A DNA stretch of 64,000 nucleotides from Hygrocybe punicea (GCA_963556145.1 OY744461.1:806001-870000), one strand, 5' to 3'; counted from the first letter of the stretch, positions 45,630-56,562 are shown. Translations and numbers: made by a program. The notes: a model not told the origin generated them from the sequence alone.

Positions 45630-46310
45630 ATGACAGCGTATGATAAGTATTTTGAGCATTCTGTCAAACGCTTTCGGTCTTGCAGGCCCAGTGGAGCTGC
45701 TGATGCATCAGGGGGTGTCCCAAAAAGGTGCACGTTTTACGGCGATAAAATGTGCACCTTTTTAGGACTGCTTCCAGTACTAATGGACTTTTCACCAAAG
45801 GAGCTCTTGGACATGCTCCAGTTCCTCCATCAATCTGCCGACAGTCTGCCACCAGGTATATTTGCCATATACCAAAAGCTCTACGCCTTCGGTAACCATG
45901 TGCATTCTGCAAGTCCGGTCTCTCGGAATGACACAGACCCAACGCATTCTGCCACTCTGGTGAGTCTACTGGACCATGACTGCCTTCCATGGCTGAACTT
46001 TCACATGTCCAACTCCGGTCCTTCTCATGGGATGCTGACCACACACATTCTGCCAGTGTAGTGAGTCCATGTCCATGTGGATGCAGCCTTTGCGACCATT
46101 CCCTTCACACATCAGGCTCAAGTCCTTCTCACAGAATGCAGATGGTGACCACACACATTCTGCCAGTCCAGGGAGTCCATTTTGTGGTAGCTTTCCTTCA
46201 CCCACCCAGGTCGTCTCCTCAGTGTTTGGAGTTTTTCCTTCGATGCCTGAACCTTCACACATTGCGCTGGACTCCCTGCAGAATGCCAGTGCCAATACGG
46301 TGAGCAACAT
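45630..46310 (+). other. Candidate first exons of the TET/JBP-like gene, with repeats
   Basis: A coding-like stretch (MTAYDKYFEHSVKRF … PKELLDMLQFLHQ) follows the divergent spacer. It holds a hairpin (AAAGGTGCAC … GTGCACCTTTT, 45726-45765). It may be the 5' end of the gene at 46521-49060 or a separate small gene; stops are frequent. No family was recognised. Confidence 0.35.
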
Positions 46311-46520
46311 TCCCTGTTTCCCTTTTTTTCTAAGTTCTTCCTTCATTGTCCATACTTCCATACTTCCAGATCCAGATCCACACCGACCATGCGCATTCTG
46401 CCAGTCCAGGGAGTCCATTTTGTGGTAGCCTTCCTTCACCCACCCAGGGCGTCTCCTCAGCGTTTGGAGTTTTTCCTTTGACGCCTGAACCTTCACACAT
46501 CTCACTGGACTCCCTGCAGA
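45900..46520. repeat. Degenerate tandem repeats
   Basis: Blocks with CATTCTGCCAGTCCAGGGAG and CGTCTCCTCAGYGTTTGGAG recur at about 46010-46180, 46150-46300 and 46390-46520. The two longest copies (46155-46290 and 46393-46525) are about 90 percent alike by eye. Confidence 0.75.
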
Positions 46521-49060
46521 ATGGGTGGGCGTGTATGCGGTTCACAGGGTTGGGGAATGCAATCGTGGTGGTACGAAGCACAAGAAAAAGAACAAAGGGA
46601 AGAAGCAGCAGAAAGCTTGGAAGGTCATTTGGAAGCCTGTCAGCACTTTGGGAGGACGTGCGGCAGAGGCTATCTCCAATTTATCGCAGAGTGCTATCAG
46701 CAATTTGTCGAATGCATCAACCCAGAAATGGATGCAGTCAATGCGAGCTTTGGTGGCAGGTGGGGCATGGGAGGGTGAGAATGGTGCTTTTGTGACAGAC
46801 TCTCTGCAGTCCGTGGTCCGGTGTTGCCAACGCAGCCTGGAAATGGCCACTGGGCTAGAATTCATTACTGTGATTAATATGCTGCAGCTAGCAGCAAAAG
46901 CAGACTGGTGGGTCCTTCTTATGTTGACACACTGTGTCTTATCAGCTTCCTGTCGCATCTTGAGGACGAACAGGTATAAGTCAGTGGCTAATGTTTACAA
47001 TTAATGGGGATGGATGGTGGCCCGACATTATCAACCTTTTGCACATGGGTAGGAATCGGTACGAAGTTTGCTTCCGTTGCCGGTGCTGGTGAGCTTCCTC
47101 TTACTGTCATGCACAGTCCATGCTAAGGTTGTCTCACAGGATCTATATACTTTCTGATGATTATTGCAGTGAACAACTGCAGGGCTGAGATTTCGCAGAT
47201 GAAGTTTGATGAGATTTACGCCATATCAAATACTCTTCGCTGGCCTGATCCTGGTGAGTAGCTCCCTCGGTGCACAACTGTTTATCTCATAGAGTTTGAC
47301 CTACCAAACGCTTCAGAAACGGATGCAGGGAAGGATGTTTGTGAACATCTAATTCCTCTCATAGACTACCTACGACGTCACATCCCTTTGAGACTTTCCA
47401 CTATGTTCTCACCAAGTTTGCTTCATGATATGGATTTGACGGGAGACATAGACTGCTCTGACTTGGATGTGTCTGATCATTTCTTCGACAGCATCCAAAA
47501 AAAGTAAGTGATCAGGGTTTAATAGGTGTAATAGTAATAATATTTTGTCAGCTCTTTTCTGTCCCTCACGCGGAACCATGAAATCTGGGTGCAGTGTCTG
47601 GAGCCTCTGGTGGGACGTTTGGTGGTGCCTGCACAACTCCATATTACAAATCAAAACCTACTCCATTCTTACATGTCCTCAAGGAAATTGAACATGGACG
47701 AATGGCCGTTGTCACCATTCTTGGATGCAGGTGGTGACATTTAGAACCATGTTTAGCATCAGCTCAGCTTGGGTAGCATCGTACAGGCCTCTCTGCTGTG
47801 CGGTTTTCTGGTTCCTGACCTCATGTCCCCGAACTACATGGTTCTTAACACTAGATTTGTTATAGATGCTAGACAGAACAAGACAGTCCCATACCCAAGA
47901 GAACATGAAGCAAGGAAAGCATATACAGATCAGCAAAGACTGTACGCTCTCAATGCCCAGGTTCCCAAGGGTAGTAATGATTTTGCCCGTATGGTAAGGG
48001 TTATATGAACTTGAGAGTGGGGCAGAATTGATGTGACCTTGATAGATTTCTGAGCTATATGATGAGAGTGGTGTCAAGGGCCCAAATAGATATGTTTTGA
48101 TAGATGAAAATATTTTTGATGGGTCAGTTTTGTTTCTCCTTGTGTTATATTGGCCACTGACATCGGCATGGTTGGAGCAAAGATGTCCGTCTCAATTGCT
48201 CTGATGGATCACTGGCTGCATTCATCTGGGGAGATATGCCACAGGACATGTGCTCATCCCTCGAACGGAACATACGCAATGCTTTGCTTGTGGAGAGTGG
48301 CCCTTCTCTGGTTTATACTGATAGTTCTGAGGCTTCAAGTGGCGTCAAGTTTCTTGCTATTCACTTTGATGTGTATATTAGAAATGGACCGCGTGTGTGT
48401 TTATGGCTGACAGTTATCACACAGTTACTAATACATTGGAACAGGGAGATGGTGCGCCCCATGATGTGCACCCATATCTGCTACGTCGCAAAGGGTGCTC
48501 AAAGACCAATTACTATCAACTCATGCCACGCGTCTCTGAGGAACTCAAGGAACATGTGCGTGAATATACAAACCTTTGCAATACTTTTGAGGATTTTTTT
48601 TTGTGGGTAGAAGGAAAGGTCCGTGTCGAATCAAGGTCATTCATTTGGTGTGCTCATACATTCCTCTCAGCTTATTGAGCACCTGCCTGAAATATACAAG
48701 GACCTGTCTATGTTCGTGGATGTGCTCCCAGGGAAGGAAGCATCCCCCGTTCATCCATTCAGTGGCTTTGTTCTGAACATCAATGTTATCACACGTTGCC
48801 ACAGGGATGTAAAGGATTGACGTGTTTGTCTTGTTTTGGTGATAGGTGACCATTCTGGTGGTGAGCTTTGTCTGCTTGAGCTGGGCTTGGTGGTACACTT
48901 GAGGAATGGAGACATAGCTCTCTTTCCCTCTGCCCATATTACTCACTTCAATCTCTACTACAAAGGCATCAGGGCATCAATTGTTCTCCATTCAGACCAC
49001 GCAGGACAGAGTTGGGTAGAGCATCGTAATCATTGGATAGGCCATCATTATATGTATTAG
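46521..49060 (+). pseudogene. TET/JBP-like 2-oxoglutarate/Fe(II) dioxygenase, one stop in the core
   Basis: Plus strand, multi-exon. The N-terminal part has HLEACQHFGRTCGRGYLQF. VGIGTKFASVAGAG joins YFLMIIAVNNCRAEIS across a clean 50-nt intron near 47095, and further introns lie near 47250 and 47505. The catalytic domain is at 48700-49060. NINVITRCHRDVKD carries the HxD iron ligands (H codon 48800, D codon 48806). GGELCLLELGL is followed by RNGDIALFPSAHITHFNLYYKG, with the distal His at 48944, and then the 2-oxoglutarate Arg at 48971 (IRASIVLHSD). This pattern is that of TET/JBP enzymes, which oxidise 5-methylcytosine or thymine in DNA. A TGA (48818-48820) lies in frame between HxD and the distal His, so this copy should be inactive unless read through. 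Known basidiomycete TET/JBP genes are often linked to KDZ transposons; here the neighbour is Tc1-type. Confidence 0.75.
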
Positions 49061-49156
49061 GTATCCGAAAGTGATGTCATTATCTTCCTTGTGAGATAAG
49101 GTCCAAATTACCAAAAGAAGCAATTCAACTTGTTGACTTAGATTAACCACCTACGC

Positions 49157-50336
49157 CATGGTTGCTGGCAAACCGATCCCTGAGGAAGTCCATTGGATTG
49201 TAATTCGTCTTAGTATATCCATGGGGCTCAAGGAGATTTCCATGTACACTGATCTAGGATTGTGCTCTGTCCAGAAGATACTTGTGCATTTCAGAAAAAC
49301 AGACAATGTCAATGTACCAAAACGATTGAGGCCTCAAATACATCGTTCACTATGTGACTATGATATACAGGTTTGTGGGCTTGTTTCTTCAGTCAACTAT
49401 ACTCTGCTTAAGCAACTTGTCTAACACATGTTCGCAACGTTGAATCAAACTCCAGATCTTTATCTGGATGAGCTTCGGACAGAGTTGGAGGATGTGTGTG
49501 GTGTATCGGTATCAACATCGACAATATGGCGTACCCTTATAAAAGGTAGGTATACCATAAAGAAGGTGTGTAGTTGACATTCTCATTCACAAAACCTGTG
49601 GTCATCATTGACAACTTTCTCATGTCGCAATGGAGCGAAGTGCTGAGAAACGTGCAGAATTTGCTGCACATATTGGAACATATGATGCAGAGCAGCTTGT
49701 TTTCGTTGATGAGAGTACTGTGGATCACCAGACAACCTATCATGGACACGCATGGGCAACACGTGGTAGAAAAGCATCACACAAAGCCTTCTTCTGCTGT
49801 AGATGATGGCAAGTATTGCCTATTCACTGACAGCTTCTCTTCTAACTTTTATGATCACAGATTCTCAGTGTTACCTGGATTATCACTCAATGATGGAATT
49901 ATACATTGTGACATCGTGGAAAGTGCTTTTGACTCACAACTTTTCTATACCTTTATTGGATGTCTGCTGGACCAAATGGAACCATTTCCTGCTCCAAAAT
50001 CAGTCATTGTTATGGACAACTGTTGTATTTATAAACACCCAGAGATTTTGGAGCTCATTGAGTCACAATAAGCAATCATTTGCCCAGATTGATCTCTACT
50101 AAAATATATTCAGTGGCATGCATTATGAATTCTTGCCACCATACTCCCCTGACTACAACCCCATCGAACTAGCCTTCTCAGCAATGAAATACCGCCTATG
50201 TCGTCATGGTGAATATACGCGTTTGGCAATGACTGAGTTGTCCAATATGAAGATATATTGTACATTGCTTGAAGCTCTTTATCAGACTACTGAGGCTGAT
50301 GTATTTGGATGGTTCTGCCATTGCGGTTATGTATGA
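49157..50336 (+). pseudogene. Tc1-type DDE transposase of the 10 kb element
   Basis: Plus strand, five exon-like segments. The helix-turn-helix DNA-binding part is MVAGKPIPEEVHW … RPQIHRSL and TPDLYLDELRTELEDVCG … STIWRTLIKG. The catalytic core has FVDESTVDH, then VIVMDNCCIYKH and LPPYSPDYNPIE. Counting across the intron, the second Asp and the Glu are separated by 34 residues (DD34E). It ends FGWFCHCGYV at 50336. Defects: a TGA near 49797, and the last intron's donor reads ATAAGC instead of GTAAGC, which leaves a stop in the read-through. The enzyme would cut at the terminal repeats and insert at TA. It is related to, but clearly different from, the transposase at 51308. Confidence 0.85.
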
Positions 50337-50454
50337 TATCTGATATACTATGTAAATTTCCAGATGGTGAATTCATGTTATGTAAGAATATGCAGATGGG
50401 GAGAAGAATGAATGCAAGATAGCTCCCTGTGGATCTAAAACAGATGAGTACCAG

Positions 50455-51147
50455 GAGGGGACAGCTGAAACTACAGTAAATGCTAGTAAATGTACTGCAG
50501 ATGGGAAAGCCATGTCCCAATCTGTGCAATCGTATGTCCATGCATGTTCTCATGTGAGCTGTCAAAAATGTCTTTAGCACCTAGCAAATAAGCACTGGAG
50601 TGTACATACATAGTTTAACAATGGCTGATGCCCTCTGTGGCCTGCAAGGTCCAACTGACTTCCATACCCATTGCCAAATTTTCAAATTTGGAAATGGCTA
50701 TATTAGAACAAAAATAAGTGGTCAACACCTTGGTTATGGGTATGGAAATGGGAATTTCAAATCACTAGTTGATATGTGCAAAACTTGCTGAGATATGGCC
50801 ATCCGATTGTAGGGCCTTGGATTAAGTTGTGACTGTGGCGTTATACAAGGTCACGTGCAATACACAATAATTTATGTCAAAATATTTTCAGCTAGTGCCT
50901 AAATGTAAGTATAAATTCTGGATGAGTTAATTATTCCTAAGCAATTATGTAATAGAATCAGATTACTATTTTTCTATGAGGATCTAGATGTATAAGCTTA
51001 CTAAATACAATTTCTCTAGAATTTTATAACCAACAGAACTTGAGTGAAAACTGATTCATTAAAGATTTTCTACTTAGCTATCACTATATAAGATAAGAGG
51101 TACGTGAGAAGTTGGGTACATCCCAGGGAGCCAAATAGAATAATCCT
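50455..51147 (-). repeat. Right terminal inverted repeat
   Basis: Inverse partner of 40930-41510. The inner block 50455-50875 is highly similar. The outer 270 bp contain extra sequence relative to the left end, so the two ends have diverged unequally. Confidence 0.8.
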
Positions 51148-51215
51148 TATAAATATAGTAAAAATAATAATTTTAAATTTTTATAAAGTAACACAATAAT
51201 TTTATTAAAATTTTA

Positions 51216-51308
51216 CAGCCCTTTGCGTATATCTTGAGACTAGCCAAAAATTTTGTAAACAAACCAAAACTTTAACTTAGTCAAATTTTAACGCTGTTCC
51301 CTTTCTCA
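51216..51308 (+). repeat. Left 93-bp terminal inverted repeat
   Basis: Identical to the inverse of 53840-53932. It ends in CTCA, whose last base is the A of the transposase ATG at 51308. Confidence 0.96.
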
Positions 51309-52320
51309 TGTATCATCATATTAGTCGCGACGTCAAGCTCGCGGTCATACGGCTCTGGGAGCGTGGCCTCCTTGAACTCCCCGACATCCTTGACTGTTGC
51401 GGGATCTCTCATGCAACGTTCTATCGAATTCTCCGGCTCTGGCGCCAAACTGGCGATGTTGTTCCCGTCACACATGGTATACATGGTCGCCCTCGCAGCC
51501 TTGACTGCAACGACGTGGAATACCTCTGCTGGCTTGTTGACGAAAACCCTGATTTCTTTCTGGATGAGTTCCTCCACCTCCTCGCGACCAATCGATTCAT
51601 TTCTGTTCATTACACCACAGTCCACACCCAACTCCTTCACGCCGGTGTGAGTCGGAAACGCCTGCGACGCATTGCTGTGGAACGAAACAATGATCGCCGA
51701 GCAGAATTCGTCGCACGTATGGCCCAGTACCAACCTCACGAACTCGGGTTCATCGACGAAGTCTCGAAGGATGAGCGAAGCATTGGGAGACACTTTGGGC
51801 GGTCCAGGCGTGGTACCCGGGCAGCAAAGGCTCAGCCCTTCGTTCGTGGGCGTCGAACTTCAACTGTTGCATGTCTTACCCTTGATGAGATGGTCTCTGG
51901 AACGTCTGTGGAAGGTTCGTTGATGACGGAGTTGTTTCTGGCCTGGCTCAAGAACAGTGTGGTATGTTTCTTCTGTCCTTTCTGGTATCTAGCTCTAACT
52001 TGTTCTAGTTTCCACTATGTACTGCCTACCCTGGCCCTCTCAGTGTTATTGTGTTAGATAATGCGAAGATACACCACGGCGGTGAGATCCTCGCCCTCGC
52101 TGACCGTTACGGCATTCGTGTCGAGTACCTTCCGCCGTACTCACTGGATCTCAACCCCATCGAGGAATCGTTTTCGAAGATCAAACACTTTCTCAGGCGG
52201 CACCATGATTATTATGCAGCGACGGCGGGGGACGGGATTCTGTATGATATGTTAGAAATCTTGGATATCATCACTAGCGAGGATGCAGAGGGATATTTTG
52301 TGCATGCGGGGTACTTCTAA
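51308..52320 (+). CDS. DD34E Tc1/mariner-type transposase (DDE_3 superfamily)
   Basis: Exons 51308-51961 and 52009-52320 are joined across a 47-nt GTATGT … CTAG intron, giving 321 residues. The N-terminus (residues 1-60) is a helix-turn-helix (RDVKLAVIRLWERGLLELPD, then SHATFYRILRLW) that should bind the terminal repeats. The core has D150 in FIDEVSKDER, D235 in IVLDNAKIHHG and E270 in LPPYSLDLNPIEE. D235 and E270 enclose 34 residues, the Tc1 spacing. The C-terminus is GYFVHAGYF. All three catalytic residues are present and the frame is clean, so the protein is probably active. It cuts the element out and inserts it at TA. Confidence 0.95.
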
Positions 52321-52489
52321 CGTTGTCCATCTTTCCATTCTAACATGTAGCAACTTTGTATGTACCTTGTATCCGATTTGGCAGGCCAATTGAAACGAGT
52401 GTGGGGGTATATTTTTGCTACTGAGACGGACAATTTTTACTACTGAGACGGACAACGAGGGACTAGCTATGAGTGATGAAATAAAAAGA

Positions 52490-53836
52490 CTATGCCGGAA
52501 CCGACCAGCGTTCGATGGCAACGCGCAAACCCGCAATCTCACCAAGAAGAAAACCCATCTCCTTCAGTTCGTCCACTGTGATGAAACGGAGCATGTCGGC
52601 GTCTGTGTAGAAGTTCTTCTCGAACTTGTCGAGGGTCTCCTTGCGAACTTTGTATTGCGCACAGAATGCGGCCATGGTCATATCTCCACCAGGAAGGCGG
52701 TTGGGTTGTAAAAGGGTTGGGCAACGCAGGTCGTACCCAACAGCGGGATTGGGAACTTTGGGGGCTTGGATGCATGGTTGCGGCTCTTCGTAAGGGGGTG
52801 CCGAAATGGCAGCTCCGAGATCTACAAGGGCAGGTGCCGCTTCTTGCGCCGGTGGACGAAATATGTCAAGAACTTCCTTTCCGATGGTAAAATTGAACAC
52901 GGGGGCTGCAGGTGCGACAGCCACTGCAGCTGCTTTGTTGTTCTGCGCATCGAGGCGACGTTGTAAGACTGGGGAGAGTTGGGTGCGTTGGTCGTCGAAG
53001 AGGCGATGGTTGGGGGGCATTTCCAATGTCGCTGAGTCGTCGTTCTTTAGCTAGAGATACAAATGTTAGTACAGTAGTAATGGCCATATGTGAAGACTTA
53101 CCAGAGCCGAGGCCCAGCAGTCGAACTGTTGATGGCTAAGCGGGACATGTGTACCGTTGTCCTTGACAAAGCAGTGCGTTCCGTAGCACGTTGCTGTTTT
53201 CCCGACGCAGACCCAGCGCTCTTGTAGTGCACGGATATTTGTCGTCTTCTGCACATTGCCTGGAAGGATGGCAGGATCCTTCTTCTTGGACTTGGGGGCC
53301 ACAGTATCGTCCTGGTTCTCTTTATCATCATTGTCAAGGGGGGTCACGACATGGAGCTGAACTAGGCAAGATTTGCGTGAGGAATCGATGAGAACGGCGT
53401 AATCGGCAGCGTTGGTGAGAGGGAAACCGGGTTTTCCAATGACTCGGGGGACCGTGAATAGAATTTGGTAGTCAGTGAATGTAGTATTGTCGAGCTTGAG
53501 GAGGTGCCAAAATTTGATGAGGAGCTCGGCTTTGACATTGTCCCAAGGTTCGTTGGGAGGGAGGTGAAGGGAGATGGTCTTGGGCTGCCGCTTGGCAACA
53601 GGCTTCTTCATTTCGGATGCGGTGAATGCTGAGATAGAGTAGTTGATGGTTGTGGGGACCGGGTTTGCGGGCACAGTTTTGGTGCCTCTGCAACGTTTTG
53701 AAGTGGTTGGGACTGTCTCAGTGGGTGACTCGGAGCCAGAGGTGTTAGCATCGGTGCGACTGGGACTGAAACAGCGGTCGGTTTCACTGCTGATGATGCT
53801 AGGTTGGCGATTGCGCCGTTTTCTAGCAGGAGACAT
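52490..53836 (-). CDS. Accessory protein with SAM-like C-terminus, unknown function
   Basis: Minus strand: exon 1 53836-53102, intron 53101-53051 (GTAAGT … CTAG), exon 2 53050-52490, giving 431 residues without defects. The N-terminus is basic (MSPARKRRNRQ), a likely nuclear signal. Residues about 75-150 look like a ubiquitin- or PB1-type fold (PKTISLHLPPNEPWDNVKAE … ADYAVLID). Next comes a KSKKKDP patch, then a block with Cys/His/Trp (WVCVGKTATCYGTHCF … HVPLSHQQFDCWASAL). An Ala/Pro-rich linker follows, and a SAM-like helix bundle closes it (MAAFCAQYKVRKETLDKF … FITVDELKEMGF). It is convergent with the transposase. The gene at 41666-43536 has the same order. I infer a partner of transposition, for example DNA bridging or host interaction. 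Confidence 0.85.
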
Positions 53837-53839
53837 GTG

Positions 53840-53932
53840 TGAGAAAGGGAACAGCGTTAAAATTTGACTAAGTTAAAGTTTTGGTTTGTTTACAAAATTT
53901 TTGGCTAGTCTCAAGATATACGCAAAGGGCTG
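53840..53932 (-). repeat. Right 93-bp terminal inverted repeat
   Basis: Identical inverse of 51216-51308, followed by TA. The minus-strand ATG (53836) lies four bases inside it. Confidence 0.96.
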
Positions 53933-53939
53933 TAACTTA

Positions 53940-55113
53940 CAGCTGTTTTCATAAAGATGTGGAAAAGTTGAAAAACGATTTGAGGTGTAAAATTTTTGGA
54001 CTTGATGAAATTTCTCTTGTATCTCATGGAATACTGCATGGATTGAGATGGTTATAGAGGGAAAGTTGTACTATTTCTCAAGGGCTTTCTACTCTTGTAA
54101 TTACATTTGGACAATATTTAGTGTATGGTGAGTTGTAGATGAAATCACAGGGAAACCAGCATTTTTTGAGACACAAAAGGATATTGTCAAATTATGGCAT
54201 CAAATGAGCTCCTATGAACAAGATTGTAGGGAGAAAATTGTTCATTTTTGCAAGGGCTAGAAGTACCTATACCGTGTTTTTCTTCATTTTTGTGTTTTGA
54301 GCCCATAATTATGATTCTTATAGTGTTTCAAGCCTCATACAATCAAAAATAGTACAGATGTAATATTGGCTCAAAACACAAAAATGAAGAAAAACACGGT
54401 ATAGGTACTTCTAGCCCTTGCAAAAATGAACAATTTTCTCCCTACAATCTNNNNNNNNNNNNNNNNNNNNNNNNNNNNNNNNNNNNNNNNNNNNNNNNNN
54501 NNNNNNNNNNNNNNNNNNNNNNNNNNNNNNNNNNNNNNNNNNNNNNNNNNNNNNNNNNNNNNNNNNNNNNNNNNNNNNNNNNNNNNNNNNNNNNNNNNNN
54601 NNNNNNNNNNNNNNNNNNNNNNNNNNNNNNNNNNNNNNNNNNNNNNNNNNATACCGTGTTTTTCTTCATTTTTGTGTTTTGAGCCCATAATTATGATTCT
54701 TATAGTGTTTCAAGCCTCATACAATCAAAAATAGTACAGATGTAATATTGGCTCAAAACACAAAAATGAAGAAAAACACGGTATAGGTACTTCTAGCCCT
54801 TGCAAAAATGAACAATTTTCTCCCTACAATCTTGTTCATAGGAGCTCATTTGATGCCATAATTTGACAATATCCTTTTGTGTCTCAAAAAATGCTGGTTT
54901 CCCTGTGATTTCATCTACAACTCACCATACACTAAATATTGTCCAAATGTAATTACAAGAGTAGAAAGCCCTTGAGAAATAGTACAACTTTCCCTCTATA
55001 ACCATCTCAATCCATGCAGTATTCCATGAGATACAAGAGAAATTTCATCAAGTCCAAAAATTTTACACCTCAAATCGTTTTTCAACTTTTCCACATCTTT
55101 ATGAAAACAGCTG
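53940..55113. mobile_element. Long-hairpin TA-inserted element, containing an assembly gap
   Basis: Ends CAGCTGTTTTCATAAAGATG and its inverse, flanked by TA (53938-53939 and 55114-55115). The two halves form a near-perfect palindrome around a short loop (about 54313-54372). Words such as AAGGGCTAGAAG and GATTGTAGGGAG are shared with the hairpin element at 55810-56562. It encodes no protein. It is probably a non-autonomous TA element; collapsing the duplicated gap edges gives about 790 bp. Confidence 0.85.
54451..54650. other. 200-N assembly gap
   Basis: Exactly 200 N. The 182 bp before it (54269-54450) are identical to the 182 bp after it (54651-54832), so the two contigs overlap and the gap is probably not real. 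Confidence 0.9.
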
Positions 55114-55809
55114 TAAATATGAAAATGAAATATGAATATTTAACCAAATTATAATAAAAGTAATGAAAAAATATATATATATATATATAATATAATTTAT
55201 GTATACAGTAAAATTTGAAAATTAAAATTAAAAAACTTAAAATTAAAAACAAAAACATTTTTTTTTTGTTTTATTTATTAAGCAGTAAAGAAATCGTCAC
55301 GAATAAAACCTATAAATTTGAATGCAAAATATTGCTTTTATGAATCAACAAGATATAAGATGAATGTGTGGTGTAATAAAAATTTTAACTTTTACTTATT
55401 TAGTTATGTTAGTCATTTTTTAAACAAAGCTAAATATACTAATAAAATAAAAGAGGAGTATTTAGTTTAATATTTTCTATTAAACATTATTTAACTTAAT
55501 ATCAATATTATCATTGATACTTTTAATTCAAAACAAAGATAATATTTTTATTCTAATTATTTTTTAACAAATATTTTGCTAAAAATGAAAATGTTAAATG
55601 ATATAATCTCTTAATTTTTTGAAAATTCAATGAAAAGTATCAAATCTTTAGAATATTCTATTTGGTCTCAAATTTATTTTAAACTTAGAGGAAATTTTGA
55701 AGCTTTAAATAATATTCAAAATCATGTAAAAATAATGAAAACAAGAAGAAATACTTTTAAATCATGTAAAAATAATGAAAACAAGAAGAAATACTTTTAA
55801 ATAAATTTA
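55114..55809 (+). other. Mitochondrial-type AT-rich DNA
   Basis: Very AT-rich, with an (AT)n run near 55175-55190. The region about 55618-55710 is an inverse copy of 40350-40440 and reads SMKSIKSLEYSIWSQIYFKL. A 33-bp segment (AATCATGTAAAAATAATG …) is duplicated in tandem at about 55721-55790. Family unknown. Confidence 0.5.
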
Positions 55810-56562
55810 TTGCGCTTTTCAAAACTAATAACATTTCAAAAAACAAATTTGTTAAGTTTGGGGACGTAAGCAAATATTGTAACTCATGAAATACTGCACA
55901 GATTTACATGATTGTAGGATGAAGTTTTATCCAAATTTCAAGGGCTAGCTACTCCTATATTTAAATTTAGAAAATATTCAGATTATTGATAGTTACAGGT
56001 GCATTTCTGCATTTCAGTGACTAATACTTGTATAATGAATAACTTTACAAGGAATGCTCAGATTTACAAGATTGTAGAGAGAAAACCATTCCATTTTTAA
56101 AGGGCTAGAAGCTCACATACCGAGATTTTGTATACTTTTGGGTATCAAGACCATATTTATCCCAATAAGGCACATACTTATTATCTGAGCAAAACCTCAA
56201 ATTAAGCAAAATGCCATATGGTCTTGATACCCAAAAGTATACAAAATCTCGGTATGTGAGCTTCTAGCCCTTTAAAAATGGAATGGTTTTCTCTCTACAA
56301 TCTTGTAAATCTGAGCATTCCTTGTAAAGTTATTCATTATACAAGTATTAGTCACTGGGATGCAGAAATGCACCTGTAACTATCAATAATCTGAATATTT
56401 CCTAAATTTAAATATAGGAGTAGCTAGCCCTTGAAATTTGGATAAAACTTCATCCTACAATCATGTAAATCTGTGCAGTATTTCATGAGTTACAATATTT
56501 GCTTACGTCTTCAAACTTAACAAATTTGTTTTTTGAAATGTCATTAGTTTTGAAAAGTGCCA
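55810..56562. mobile_element. Long-hairpin TA-inserted element
   Basis: Inverse ends TTGCGCTTTTCAAAAC and TGGCACTTTTCAAAAC, flanked by TA (55808-55809 and 56563-56564). Arms of about 355 bp meet at a short loop near 56185. It has the same type and shared words as 53940-55113. No protein. Confidence 0.85.

Larger units (their letters stand above)
40930..51147. mobile_element. 10.2 kb Tc1-type element carrying TET/JBP-like, kinase-like and SAM-like genes
   Basis: Flanked by TA (40928-40929 and 51148-51149), with long imperfect inverted ends that share TTCTATTTGGC and CCCTGGG near the tip. The inner part is a highly similar 430-bp block. Between the ends are four genes in two divergent pairs: the SAM-like gene and kinase-like gene on the minus strand, and the TET/JBP-like gene and Tc1-type transposase on the plus strand. 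The pairs diverge at about 45570-45630. All four carry stops or frame breaks, so this copy is probably immobile. It lies in mitochondrial-type DNA. The boundaries rest on the inverted repeat and the TA; 7-bp TATAAAT is also shared outside, which could be chance in AT-rich DNA. Confidence 0.8.
51216..53932. mobile_element. Intact-looking two-gene Tc1/mariner-type element
   Basis: A 2717-bp element with identical 93-bp inverted repeats starting CAGCCCTTTGCGTATATC, flanked by TA (51214-51215 and 53933-53934). It has two convergent genes, a DD34E transposase (plus) and a SAM-tailed protein (minus). Each ATG lies at or within a few bases of the inner edge of its repeat, so each repeat probably serves as the 5' leader and promoter. 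There are no stops or frame breaks in either gene. Identical ends imply very recent movement. It lies 68 bp from the 10 kb element and 7 bp from the next TA element. Confidence 0.95.

Noticed and set aside
40930..51147. hAT-type 7-8 bp duplication (TATAAAT) for the 10 kb element
   Set aside because: The DNA is AT-rich and the encoded transposase is DD34E Tc1-type, so TA is the more likely duplication.
51281..51793. Minus-strand 170-codon frame opposite the transposase
   Set aside because: Complement of a spliced, domain-supported transposase exon.
54371..54734. Reading frames crossing the N run
   Set aside because: They consist mainly of unknown residues over an assembly gap.
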